Below are positions 31,655 to 38,714 of a DNA stretch of 40,019 nucleotides, in pieces; within the stretch, counting starts at the first letter, position 1, and every line of letters starts with the position of its first letter. Under the pieces are notes generated by a model, which saw only the letters and a program-made list of their open reading frames with translations, ran no database searches and was not told the origin of the DNA. The stretch is from CAZNAQ01 sp964585585 (lineage in GTDB: Bacteria; Patescibacteriota; Patescibacteriia; Patescibacteriales; JAGXOH01). A program made the translations under genes and the position numbers. The stretch covers positions 1 through 40,019 of the forward strand of contig CAZPEL010000002.1 of NCBI GenBank assembly GCA_964585585.1, read 5' to 3'.

Positions 31655-32080
31655 ATGGCCGAGAATAAAGAAGCTCAAAAAACCCCGGAAGAAACAACTC
31701 CGGAACAAGGATCTTCTTCCGCTGTTGCTCAACAGGAAGAAAAACAATCCCAAAGCATTCCCAGTGCCAAAGACCTAAAACCGGGAATGACCGTTCGTGT
31801 TTACCAAAAGATCAAAGAATTGAATATGAAAAAGGAGGAAAAAGAAAGAATTCAATACTTTGAGGGTATTATTATTGCTAAAAAACACAACTCCGAGAGC
31901 GGAGGTAGTATTACTTTAAGAAGAACCGCTAACGGTATCGGCGTGGAAAAGGTTTTTCCTTTGAATTTACCTTCTATTACCGATATTGAGCTTAAGAAGC
32001 AAGCCAAGACCAGACAAAGCAAGATGTACTTCCTAAAGAAGGGTTACAAAAAGAAGTTAAAAGAGAAAAAATTGAGTTAA
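31655..32080 (+). CDS. rplS: Ribosomal protein L19 with disordered N-terminal extension
   Basis: L19 (bL19) lies at the 30S-50S interface. The conserved core covers about residues 44-141: LKPGMTVRVYQKI, RIQYFEGIIIAKKH, TLRRTANGIGVEKVFPLN, SITDIELKK and KKGYKKKLKEK. An N-terminal stretch of about 40 residues rich in Glu, Gln, Pro and Ser precedes it, longer than the usual L19 N-terminus and probably disordered. It has its own promoter and folded leader, and is followed by tRNA-Leu after 16 nt. Confidence 0.95.
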   Translation: MAENKEAQKTPEETTPEQGSSSAVAQQEEKQSQSIPSAKDLKPGMTVRVYQKIKELNMKKEEKERIQYFEGIIIAKKHNSESGGSITLRRTANGIGVEKVFPLNLPSITDIELKKQAKTRQSKMYFLKKGYKKKLKEKKLS

Positions 32081-32096
32081 TCCCGGAAAAGCAGGG

Positions 32097-32180
32097 GCCG
32101 AAATGGCGGAATTGGTAGACGCGCTAGCATGAGGTGCTAGTCTCCTTCGGGAGGTGAGGGTTCAAGTCCCTCTTTCGGCA
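32097..32180 (+). tRNA. tRNA-Leu (GAG)
   Basis: Type II tRNA with acceptor GCCGAAA/TTTCGGC, anticodon stem CTAGC/GCTAG with loop ATGAGGT (GAG), a variable arm CTCCTTCGGGAG and T loop TTCAAGT. Discriminator A; CCCC follows, so CCA is not encoded. It lies 16 nt after rplS and is probably co-transcribed. Confidence 0.95.
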
Positions 32181-32185
32181 CCCCG

Positions 32186-32273
32186 TTCTCATTTTAAGAT
32201 TTTGGGATTTATGATTTAAGGTTTGATTTTTTTAAAAATCATAAATCCCAAAACCTGAAATCTTAAATGAGAA
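32186..32273. repeat. Inverted-repeat element between tRNA-Leu and tRNA-Val
   Basis: The 88-bp element starts TTCTCATTTTAAGATTTT, 5 nt after tRNA-Leu, and ends AAATCTTAAATGAGAA, 1 nt before tRNA-Val. Internal GGGATTTATGATT and AATCATAAATCCC also pair. The whole can fold into one long hairpin. The ends match those of the element at 20088-20506. Confidence 0.65.
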
Positions 32274-32274
32274 G

Positions 32275-32348
32275 GGGCTCGTAGCTCAGTTGGTTAGAGC
32301 GCTTGGTTTACACCCAAGAGGCCAGTGGTTCGAATCCACTCGAGCCCA
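32275..32348 (+). tRNA. tRNA-Val (TAC)
   Basis: Acceptor GGGCTCG/CGAGCCC, anticodon stem CTTGG/CCAAG with loop TTTACAC (TAC), T loop TTCGAAT. Discriminator A; CCA is not encoded (CAT follows). Confidence 0.96.
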
Positions 32349-32361
32349 CATATTTTCCTCT

Positions 32362-32406
32362 CCGTGCTGAATTGCTAAAATAGAAACAACTCCAGCACGG
32401 TTTTTT
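32362..32406 (+). terminator. Terminator after tRNA-Val
   Basis: CCGTGCTG (32362-32369) and CAGCACGG (32393-32400) with a T6 run. The loop is 23 nt. It ends the rplS-tRNA unit just before tsaE. Confidence 0.75.
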
Positions 32407-32418
32407 AATTATTTCCAA

Positions 32419-32847
32419 ATGCTTCAAACAATAATAACCAATTCGGAACAAGAAACTTTTGAATTCGCTCGGAAGTATGCCGCGGAACTGCAAACAGGCG
32501 GAGTTATAGCCGTGTCCGGCGAGTTAGGAACCGGAAAAACGGTTTTGGCCCAGGGTTTAGCTCGGGGATTGGGGGTAACCGCAAATGTTTCCAGCCCCAC
32601 TTTTGTTATTATGAGGGTCTACGCCGCCGCCCTACCCCATATCAAAACTTTTTGCCATATAGACGCTTATCGCATCAATTACTACCAGGATCTATTGGAC
32701 ATAGGAGCTCAAGATTATTTCCGGGATCCCCGGGCCATAAGCTTGGTGGAATGGGCGGAAAAAGCAGAGGACGCACTCCCCTCCACCAGTCAAAAAATAG
32801 AATTGAAGCATTTATCCCTCCACAAGAGGCAGATAATATTAAGTTGA
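32419..32847 (+). CDS. tsaE: tRNA threonylcarbamoyladenosine biosynthesis ATPase TsaE
   Basis: TsaE is the ATPase partner of TsaD/TsaB in making t6A on ANN-decoding tRNAs. The 142-aa protein has the P-loop GELGTGKT (34-41), SSPTFVIMRVY, the HIDAYR motif and the YFRDPRAISLVEWAEKAED region. Normal length. The gene lies 12 nt after the tRNA-Val terminator and its end overlaps the convergent lspA gene by 9 bp. Confidence 0.95.
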   Translation: MLQTIITNSEQETFEFARKYAAELQTGGVIAVSGELGTGKTVLAQGLARGLGVTANVSSPTFVIMRVYAAALPHIKTFCHIDAYRINYYQDLLDIGAQDYFRDPRAISLVEWAEKAEDALPSTSQKIELKHLSLHKRQIILS

Positions 32848-33306
32848 TCCTTTTTTTATATTCCACCAGATCAGGCCTCCGGCTCCCAGGACTATCATCA
32901 CATCAGCCAGGTTAAAAACAGTAAAATATTTAAGATCGAAATAGTCGAGCACATACCCCCACTCTAATCTATCCACCAGATTGCTGGTCGCTCCCAATAG
33001 TAAAAAAAATACCAAGCCCATTTTTTCCTTGGGCTTTTGTTTTTTATATAGATAGACCAAGTAATAAGTCAGCCCTACTATTATTAGCAGGGTTAAACTA
33101 TTTAAGAAAAAACCGGCGGACCAGGGCAGGGAGAAGGCAATATAATGATTCTGGGCCGCTTTTAGGGAAAAGATATTTCCGATCAGGTATAGCGGTTTTT
33201 CCATAAAACCGGCTTGGGCCAAGGCCTTTAAAAAGCGATCCGCTGCCAAAAACAAAACAGCTACGGTGAACCATATAGCTGTTTTGTTCCGAGTATAAAA
33301 ACCCAT
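32839..33306 (-). CDS. lspA: Lipoprotein signal peptidase II
   Basis: LspA cleaves lipoprotein signal peptides in the membrane. Starting at 33306 (MGFYTRNKTAIWF), 2 nt after the DksA-like stop, gives 155 aa with four membrane segments. A longer frame would overlap that gene. The family's blocks are present: ADRFLKA, GATSNLVDRLEWGYVLDYFD and FNLADVMIVLG, with the two catalytic Asp. Its operon partner is the zinc-finger gene. A lipoprotein (the solute-binding protein) is encoded 6 kb away. Confidence 0.95.
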   Translation of the reverse strand: MGFYTRNKTAIWFTVAVLFLAADRFLKALAQAGFMEKPLYLIGNIFSLKAAQNHYIAFSLPWSAGFFLNSLTLLIIVGLTYYLVYLYKKQKPKEKMGLVFFLLLGATSNLVDRLEWGYVLDYFDLKYFTVFNLADVMIVLGAGGLIWWNIKKGST

Positions 33307-33308
33307 AT

Positions 33309-33692
33309 TTATTTGGCTTGTTGGATCTTGGTTTTGCATTCCACGCAAGTGCTGGCGGCCGGTCGGGCCAAGAGTCTTTTTTCGTTTATGGTTTTGCCGC
33401 AGTATTTGCAAATACCATAAGTTCCGCTCTCGATCCTTTCCAGGGCATTGTTTATATCCCGTAGGTTCTTTCTTAATATTGTTTCCGTGGCCACATTGGT
33501 GGAGTAATCGCTTATTTCCTGGGCGTTCTCATCCGGCTTATCTCCGTATTCCGGGATCTTGACCTTGTAATCGTCGCCTTGCTTGTCCGCAATATCCTTG
33601 AGATCATCCAAGATCTGCTTTTTTCTTTCTTCCAATTCTTTTTTTATCTTTTTTATGACCTCCGGACTGATTTGGGTATGCTCTTTGGACAT
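33309..33692 (-). CDS. DksA/TraR-type zinc-finger protein
   Basis: The 127-aa protein has an N-terminal coiled coil (residues 10-85) and a C4 zinc finger with C95-x2-C98-x17-C116-x2-C119 (YGICKYCGK ... STCVECK). This matches the DksA/TraR family, which acts on RNA polymerase through the secondary channel, or the shorter YteA-like proteins. It is short for DksA (about 151 aa). It precedes lspA by 2 nt and diverges from the rpmH promoter. Confidence 0.85.
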   Translation of the reverse strand: MSKEHTQISPEVIKKIKKELEERKKQILDDLKDIADKQGDDYKVKIPEYGDKPDENAQEISDYSTNVATETILRKNLRDINNALERIESGTYGICKYCGKTINEKRLLARPAASTCVECKTKIQQAK

Positions 33693-33780
33693 ATTTAAAT
33701 ACTATTAATAATTACATAAAAGATGAAGCAATATTTATTATATAGAAAAACATTTTTTTTAGCAAGAGTTTAGACCAAAA

Positions 33781-33809
33781 TTGACTGATTCAAAAAAAAG
33801 TGTTATCTT
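33781..33809 (+). promoter_or_regulatory. rpmH promoter
   Basis: TTGACT (33781-33786), 17 nt, TATCTT (33804-33809), with TG at the extended -10 position. The start site would be near 33816 and the leader about 34 nt. Confidence 0.65.
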
Positions 33810-33849
33810 GGGTGATGTATTACAGAATTAAAAAAATAATTACGGATCT

Positions 33850-33999
33850 ATGCCTAAAAGAACCTATCAGCCTAACAAGAGACGGGCCAAAAAGAAACAC
33901 GGATTTCGGGCCAGAATGCAAACCAAAAGCGGACAAGAGGTGTTGAAAAGAAGAAAAAATAGGGGGAGGAAGGAATTGTCAGTATCAACCTCGGAGTAA
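33850..33999 (+). CDS. rpmH: Ribosomal protein L34
   Basis: The 49-aa basic protein reads MPKRTYQPNKRRAKKKHGF, then RARMQTKSGQ, and continues with VLKRRKNRGRKELS. This is the L34 signature (KRTYQPxxRRxKxxHGFRxRMxTxxGxxVLxxRRxxGR). A short SVSTSE tail follows the usual end. It is the first gene of the conserved rpmH-rnpA-yidD-yidC cluster. Confidence 0.97.
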   Translation: MPKRTYQPNKRRAKKKHGFRARMQTKSGQEVLKRRKNRGRKELSVSTSE

Positions 34000-34015
34000 G
34001 ACCGCTGAAAATAAT

Positions 34016-34049
34016 CTGTTCTCTTTTCGGAACAGTTTATTTTTTATTT
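34016..34049 (+). terminator. Hairpin between rpmH and rnpA
   Basis: CTGTTC (34016-34021) and GAACAG (34030-34035) with an extra T-G pair, then TTTATTTTTTATTT. It probably terminates part of the rpmH transcripts, lowering rnpA expression, a common arrangement. Confidence 0.6.
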
Positions 34050-34053
34050 CTTT

Positions 34054-34395
34054 ATGTTAAAGAAGAAGAATCGTTTAAATAAACAAAGGGAGTTCGATCG
34101 GGTTTTTCAAAACGGGTCTTCCAGTTTTGACAGGTTCATCGGGGTCAAGGCGGCAAAAAACAATTTGGAGAATAACAGATTCGGGGTTATAGTAAGTAAT
34201 AAGGTGAGCAAAAAGGCCGTGGAGAGAAACAGGATCAAGAGAATATTAAGAGAGATCATTAAAGATTATAGGGAAGAGACGAGGCCTGGTCTGGATATAG
34301 TGGTAATAGCCCTGCCCCCGAGTCGGGAGAGAACCTTTTCCCAATTAAAGGATTCTTATTATAAACACCTTAAAAAGTTAAAATTTTTGGGGTAA
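34054..34395 (+). CDS. rnpA: Ribonuclease P protein component
   Basis: RnpA is the protein subunit that helps RNase P RNA trim tRNA 5' ends. The 113-aa basic protein has the N-terminal NRLNKQREFDRVFQNG, FGVIVSNKVSKKAVERNRIKRILRE (the RNR motif) and LDIVVIALP. Length is normal. It lies directly after rpmH and 8 nt before yidD. Confidence 0.96.
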   Translation: MLKKKNRLNKQREFDRVFQNGSSSFDRFIGVKAAKNNLENNRFGVIVSNKVSKKAVERNRIKRILREIIKDYREETRPGLDIVVIALPPSRERTFSQLKDSYYKHLKKLKFLG

Positions 34396-34403
34396 TAAAT
34401 ATT

Positions 34404-34661
34404 ATGTTCGGTTTTTGGAAAAATTATCCTCGATATATGGTGATTCGAATGCTCCGGTTCTATCAGCGAACCCTTTCTTTTGATCACGGTTTTTTTCGAG
34501 TTTTTTTTCCGCATGGTTATTGCCGGTTTTACCCCACTTGTTCCGAGTATGCCATTCGAGCCGTCCATAAATACGGTATTTTCAGAGGAGGCCTTAAGGC
34601 CGCCTGGAGGGTTTTGAGATGCAATCCCTTCAATAAAGGGGGGTATGACCCCTTGAAATAA
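34404..34661 (+). CDS. yidD: YidD membrane insertion efficiency factor
   Basis: YidD (UPF0161) is a small membrane-associated protein aiding YidC-dependent insertion. The 85 aa contain LRFYQRTLSFDHGFFRVFFP, CRFYPTCSEYAIRAVHKYG and RGGLKAAWRVLRCNPFNKGGYDPL, all family signatures. Its place between rnpA and yidC is the standard one. Confidence 0.96.
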   Translation: MFGFWKNYPRYMVIRMLRFYQRTLSFDHGFFRVFFPHGYCRFYPTCSEYAIRAVHKYGIFRGGLKAAWRVLRCNPFNKGGYDPLK

Positions 34662-34685
34662 AATTATAATCTAGCTTGAACCAAT

Positions 34686-35474
34686 ATGTTGGAATTATTA
34701 AAAGTTGTTTTTTATCAACCCATTTTTAACTTACTGATCTTTTTGTATAACAATGTTCCGGCCCATGATCTGGGTATAGCCATTATTCTTTTGACCATAA
34801 TAGTGAGATTGGTCTTTTTACCGCTTTCCAAAAAGTCTATCCAGTCTCAAAAATCCCTGCAAGACCTTCAGCCAAAAATAGAGAAACTAAAAAAAGAATA
34901 TGGCAATGACAAGGAAAAAATGGGCCGGGCCATGATGGATCTTTATAAGGAGCATAAGGTCAACCCTTTTTCTTCCTGCCTGCCCCTTTTGGTGCAACTG
35001 CCCTTTTTTATAGCCATAGTAGAGATCTTTCGGGCCGGTTTAAAAGAAGAATCCCTAAAATTGGTTTATCCTTTTTTGGAAACACCGGAATCCATTAATA
35101 CCATGGCCTTTGGTTTTCTGGACCTATCCCAGCCGAATATAATTTTGGCCATATTGACCGGTATAGCCCAATTCTTCCAGACCAAGATGATGATGGCCAA
35201 AAAGCCGGCCGTTCAGTCTCCGGGCTCCCAGGACGAGGGCATGGCGGCTTCCATGAATAAGCAGATGATGTATTTTATGCCGCTCCTGATCGTTTTTATC
35301 GGAGCCACTTTACCGGCCGCTTTTACTTTGTATTTATTGGTGTTTAATATAACTATGCTTTTGCAGCAGATCTATATCTTTAAGAAAGACAATAAAAACA
35401 ACCAAGAAAAAGATGACAATTCAGGTCAATCCCAGGACAAAATAATAAAAGGAGAGGTGGTAAAAGAAAATTGA
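34686..35474 (+). CDS. yidC: Membrane protein insertase YidC
   Basis: YidC inserts membrane proteins alone or with SecYEG. The 262-aa protein has the short Gram-positive/CPR layout: an initial span, the groove segment LLTIIVRLVFLPLSKKSIQSQK with the conserved Arg, a coiled hairpin (LQPKIEKLKKEYGNDKEKM), then LPLLVQLPFFIAIVEIFRAG and further spans. No cleavable signal or lipobox is evident. The charged C-terminal tail (KDNKNNQEKDDNSGQ) is disordered. It ends the conserved cluster, and A+T content rises sharply after it. Confidence 0.96.
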   Translation: MLELLKVVFYQPIFNLLIFLYNNVPAHDLGIAIILLTIIVRLVFLPLSKKSIQSQKSLQDLQPKIEKLKKEYGNDKEKMGRAMMDLYKEHKVNPFSSCLPLLVQLPFFIAIVEIFRAGLKEESLKLVYPFLETPESINTMAFGFLDLSQPNIILAILTGIAQFFQTKMMMAKKPAVQSPGSQDEGMAASMNKQMMYFMPLLIVFIGATLPAAFTLYLLVFNITMLLQQIYIFKKDNKNNQEKDDNSGQSQDKIIKGEVVKEN

Positions 35475-35562
35475 ACCAATTGTTGCTGTAAATATAATTT
35501 GGTGGGAAATCATATTAAAGAATAAGATTTAAGGCCATAGTGCAAAATTATTATAATTAATT

Positions 35563-36336
35563 ATGCCTACATTTGTACTCTCCACAGGCAGAACCGGAAC
35601 TGTTTTTGTTAGTAATATATTAGATCAATTGCCAGGGGTTTCCGCAAAACATGAAAGAGGAGCTAGATTTTTGCGGATTTTGGAAAATGTAAGATTTCAT
35701 AATCCTGATTATGTTTTTACAGATTGGGCTGTTAATTATATATTCAAATCCGTATTAAAAAATAATAAGGAAACGCACTTTGAAATAAATCCTCCCATAA
35801 GAGTACATCTCAATCTCGGTACAATCTTTAATTATTTTCCGGAAGCCAATTATATTCATATGGTTAGGGACCCATATTCATATGTTAAAAGTTGTTTTAA
35901 TTGGATAAAAAACAATAAATTAAACCAAAATTTAAGGTTATATTTTCCTTATTGGACCTTCAAACCTTCAAAATATACCCTGGACAACAATCTAGATTCT
36001 AAACTTTTTGAAATCTGTGTTGAAAATTGGTATTTAATAAATTCCAACATTTTGAAATTAAAAAATAAAACGGACAAATATCACATTATTTATTTTGAAG
36101 AATTAAAAAATAACCCCGAAGAAGCCGTAAAAGAAATATTAAAGATATCAAACTATAAAGTGGACCCAAACACAGAGAAAGAGTTTAAAAATAATATAAA
36201 AAATTTTTCCAGAAATGAGTCTAAAAAAATTTTTTATAATAATATAAGTTTGCCAAGTGATCATATAAACTATATAAATAATAGGTCTTCTTTAATCATT
36301 GATAGGCTGGGGGATAAAATTTTAAATCCTTATTAA
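35563..36336 (+). CDS. Sulfotransferase-like protein (P-loop, PAPS type)
   Basis: The 257-aa protein has the two PAPS-binding hallmarks of carbohydrate sulfotransferases: a 5'-phosphosulfate loop at the very N-terminus (VLSTGRTGTVFVSNIL, residues 5-20) and a 3'-phosphate region HMVRDPYSYVKSCFNW (about 99-114, with Arg102 and Ser106/Ser110). It would transfer sulfate to a glycan or other acceptor. It opens the A+T-rich island after yidC. A TATAAT at 35552-35557, only 5 nt before the ATG, suggests a leaderless transcript. The acceptor is unknown. Confidence 0.75.
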   Translation: MPTFVLSTGRTGTVFVSNILDQLPGVSAKHERGARFLRILENVRFHNPDYVFTDWAVNYIFKSVLKNNKETHFEINPPIRVHLNLGTIFNYFPEANYIHMVRDPYSYVKSCFNWIKNNKLNQNLRLYFPYWTFKPSKYTLDNNLDSKLFEICVENWYLINSNILKLKNKTDKYHIIYFEELKNNPEEAVKEILKISNYKVDPNTEKEFKNNIKNFSRNESKKIFYNNISLPSDHINYINNRSSLIIDRLGDKILNPY

Positions 36337-36353
36337 GTATAACTTTAGGAGTG

Positions 36354-36375
36354 CAATTTTGGCTAGCCAAAATTG
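36354..36375. repeat. Perfect 22-bp palindrome
   Basis: CAATTTTGGCTAGCCAAAATTG, 18 nt after the sulfotransferase stop. A second hairpin follows (ATCAGG 36431-36436 with CCTGAT 36443-36448). No T run follows the first. Possible operator or weak bidirectional terminator. Confidence 0.7.
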
Positions 36376-36483
36376 AAGAAGTGGAGGATGAGAATGGGTT
36401 GTGGTAGAAGAAAATAATATAATATAATTGATCAGGTTAGATCCTGATTTAAAATCACCAAGTAAGACAAAATAAAATATATT

Positions 36484-37668
36484 ATGCGAATTCTTCATTT
36501 AACCACATCATTCCCTTTGGACTCAAAGAATGTGGCTGGAGTGTTTATTTTAGAATTAGCTAAAAGCTTGCACAATAACAATGTAGATATCGAAGTATTG
36601 GCGCCTCACGCCCACAATTCTAAAACACATGAGAAATTAGATGGTGTAAAGGTAAGAAGGCTACGATATTTCTTTCCTACTAAATGGCAAAATCTTTGTT
36701 ATGGATCGGGAATGCCCGTAAATATTAAAAGTAGCTATTTAGCAAGATTACAACTTCCTGTATTAGGTTTAAATTTTTTAATATATATTTTACTCCGCGG
36801 TAAAAAGTATGATTTAATTCATGCCCATTGGAATTTTACTGGTTTGGCAGCAATAATTGCGGGCAAGATCAGAAAAGTGCCTGTTGTTATAAATATTCAC
36901 CACGGGCAAAACAGACAAGAGATAAATAGATTGGATAAATTTATCATCGAAAAAGCAGACAGTATTGTTTGTAATAGCAGATTCAACAAAGATCAAATAA
37001 TAAAATATTGCAAACCCAAATCTTGCGTAGTGATTCCCCCTGGAGTAGATTGTTCAAGGTTTTATCCTGATAACAAATCAGATTGTTTAAATTTTACAGA
37101 AGACAAAACATTAATATTGGCAGTAGGAAGGCTAATAGAATTGAAAGGATTTAAATATTTACTAGAGGCAGTATTCAGATTAAAAAATAAAATAGATAAT
37201 TTTCATCTTTGTTTAATCGGAGATGGCCCGGAAAAAAATAAACTCGAAAAATTCGTAAGAGATAATAATATAAAAAAAAATGTTAGTTTTTTGGGAAATA
37301 TACCCAATAAAAATATCGTATCATATTTTCAACGTTCCCATATTTTTGTTATGCCTTCAATAATTAACCAAGAAGGCGATACTGAGGGTTTGGGAGTGGT
37401 TCTTTTAGAAGCCATGGCTTGCGGAGTTCCTTGTATTGCCAGTAATGTTGGCGGAATATCTGATATTGTACATAATGATTATAACGGTTTTTTGGTGGAG
37501 CCAAGAGATGTCAGCGCAATTGCAGAAAAAATAGAATTATTATCATCCGATGTTAATAAAAGAAAAAAAATAGGCGAACAAGCCAGGTTATTTATTGAAA
37601 AAGAATATGATTCAAATATTAAAGCTGGACAATTAAAAGATCTGTATATAAAAATTTTAAATAAATAA
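36484..37668 (+). CDS. GT4-family glycosyltransferase
   Basis: The 394-aa retaining GT-B glycosyltransferase has an N-terminal acceptor domain (MRILHLTTSFPLDSKNVAGVF, HAHWNFTGLAAIIAGK). Its C-terminal nucleotide-sugar domain has ILAVGRLIELKGFKYLLEA, LCLIGDGPEKNKLE, and the EX7E region in EGLGVVLLEAMACGVPCIAS, then GGISDIVHNDYNGFLVEP. It probably adds one sugar to a surface polysaccharide or lipid-linked glycan. It sits between the two sulfotransferase-like genes. Codon use is rich in AAA, ATA and AAT, unlike the window's left part. Confidence 0.93.
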   Translation: MRILHLTTSFPLDSKNVAGVFILELAKSLHNNNVDIEVLAPHAHNSKTHEKLDGVKVRRLRYFFPTKWQNLCYGSGMPVNIKSSYLARLQLPVLGLNFLIYILLRGKKYDLIHAHWNFTGLAAIIAGKIRKVPVVINIHHGQNRQEINRLDKFIIEKADSIVCNSRFNKDQIIKYCKPKSCVVIPPGVDCSRFYPDNKSDCLNFTEDKTLILAVGRLIELKGFKYLLEAVFRLKNKIDNFHLCLIGDGPEKNKLEKFVRDNNIKKNVSFLGNIPNKNIVSYFQRSHIFVMPSIINQEGDTEGLGVVLLEAMACGVPCIASNVGGISDIVHNDYNGFLVEPRDVSAIAEKIELLSSDVNKRKKIGEQARLFIEKEYDSNIKAGQLKDLYIKILNK

Positions 37669-37695
37669 ACATAAAATTATATTGTCCAAAAATCA

Positions 37696-37712
37696 CCCCC
37701 CCCCTTTTTTTT
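37696..37712. repeat. Homopolymer tract C9T8
   Basis: Nine C followed by eight T in the gap between the GT4 gene and the second sulfotransferase-like gene, 79 bp before its ATG. Such tracts are prone to slippage and could vary promoter spacing. Sequencing error at the tract is also possible. Confidence 0.6.
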
Positions 37713-37790
37713 GATTTAAAAGAATTTTAAAATTATTATTTATTGTTTGTTTTGTTTTAGTCTTTAAATAACTTATAAAGATTTAGGTCA

Positions 37791-38681
37791 ATGATATCCA
37801 GGCCAACTATAATATTTTCCTCAATAGGCAGAACAGGAACTAATTTTTTTGCTGAATTATTTAATTCCGTGTGTCAAGATTGCCTTGCTTTACATGAGCC
37901 GGATGTTTTAACTATTAGAAAAAACAAGGCTTTAAAAAATACAGCCAAGCAAATAAATGAAATAGGGGGAAAATATTTGTGGCTAAAAATAAGAGGTTCT
38001 TGGAGTTTAGTAAAGATATCAGATGATCGTTTTACGGGTCGAATTGACAAGGAATTCGCGACCAAAAAATTGTTTGAGCAAAGAAGTGATTTTATAGATT
38101 TCAAAACCGCGGGTATTTATATTGAATCCAGCATAGGCTATTATGGTCTTTTGGATATTCTGGGAGATGTTTTTGAAAACTTTTGCGCTATTTATTTGGT
38201 TCGTGATGCCCGTACTTGGGTGCAATCCGCATATAATTGGGGGAAAATGTATAACAAAAAAGGACTTAAAAAAGTATTTGTCCATAATTGGCCACGGGCA
38301 GATGAGTTGTTTGATGATCCGTATAAAAACAAATGGCCGGAAATGGGCAGATTTGCTAGAATTTGTTGGGCTTGGAGATATTTAAATGAATTCGCTTTAA
38401 ATTCAATAGAGAAAGACTCAAATATTAAATTATACAAGTTTGAAGATATTTTTACATCCAAAGTCGAAGACTCGAAAATATTGGATCTTTTAGATTATAT
38501 TTCTAATTCGCGGAACATACATATAAAATATAATAGAGAAGAGGTATTTTTATTTTTGAAAAATAAGATAAACGCTTCCAAGAAAGGAGATCTTTTTAAA
38601 TATAACAACTGGACAGGCAAACAAAAAACTATTTTTGAAGATATTTGCGGCCCTTTAATGGACAAGTTTGGATATAGATAA
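37791..38681 (+). CDS. Second sulfotransferase-like protein
   Basis: The 296-aa protein resembles the first: a P-loop IIFSSIGRTGTNFFAELF (residues 7-24) and a 3'-phosphate region IYLVRDARTWVQSAYNW (134-150, Arg138). The two share the GRTGT core and the VRD...S pattern but differ elsewhere, so they may act on different acceptors. It follows the homopolymer tract and ends convergently with the flippase-like gene. Function beyond the sulfotransferase fold is inferred. Confidence 0.7.
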   Translation: MISRPTIIFSSIGRTGTNFFAELFNSVCQDCLALHEPDVLTIRKNKALKNTAKQINEIGGKYLWLKIRGSWSLVKISDDRFTGRIDKEFATKKLFEQRSDFIDFKTAGIYIESSIGYYGLLDILGDVFENFCAIYLVRDARTWVQSAYNWGKMYNKKGLKKVFVHNWPRADELFDDPYKNKWPEMGRFARICWAWRYLNEFALNSIEKDSNIKLYKFEDIFTSKVEDSKILDLLDYISNSRNIHIKYNREEVFLFLKNKINASKKGDLFKYNNWTGKQKTIFEDICGPLMDKFGYR

Positions 38682-38714
38682 ATGAATGTTTTTAATTTTT
38701 TATATAAAGTGTTT

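Noticed and set aside
33815..33940. ORF from the ATG at 33815 overlapping rpmH
   Set aside because: It reads rpmH in another frame with no recognisable sequence; the conserved L34 frame explains the region.
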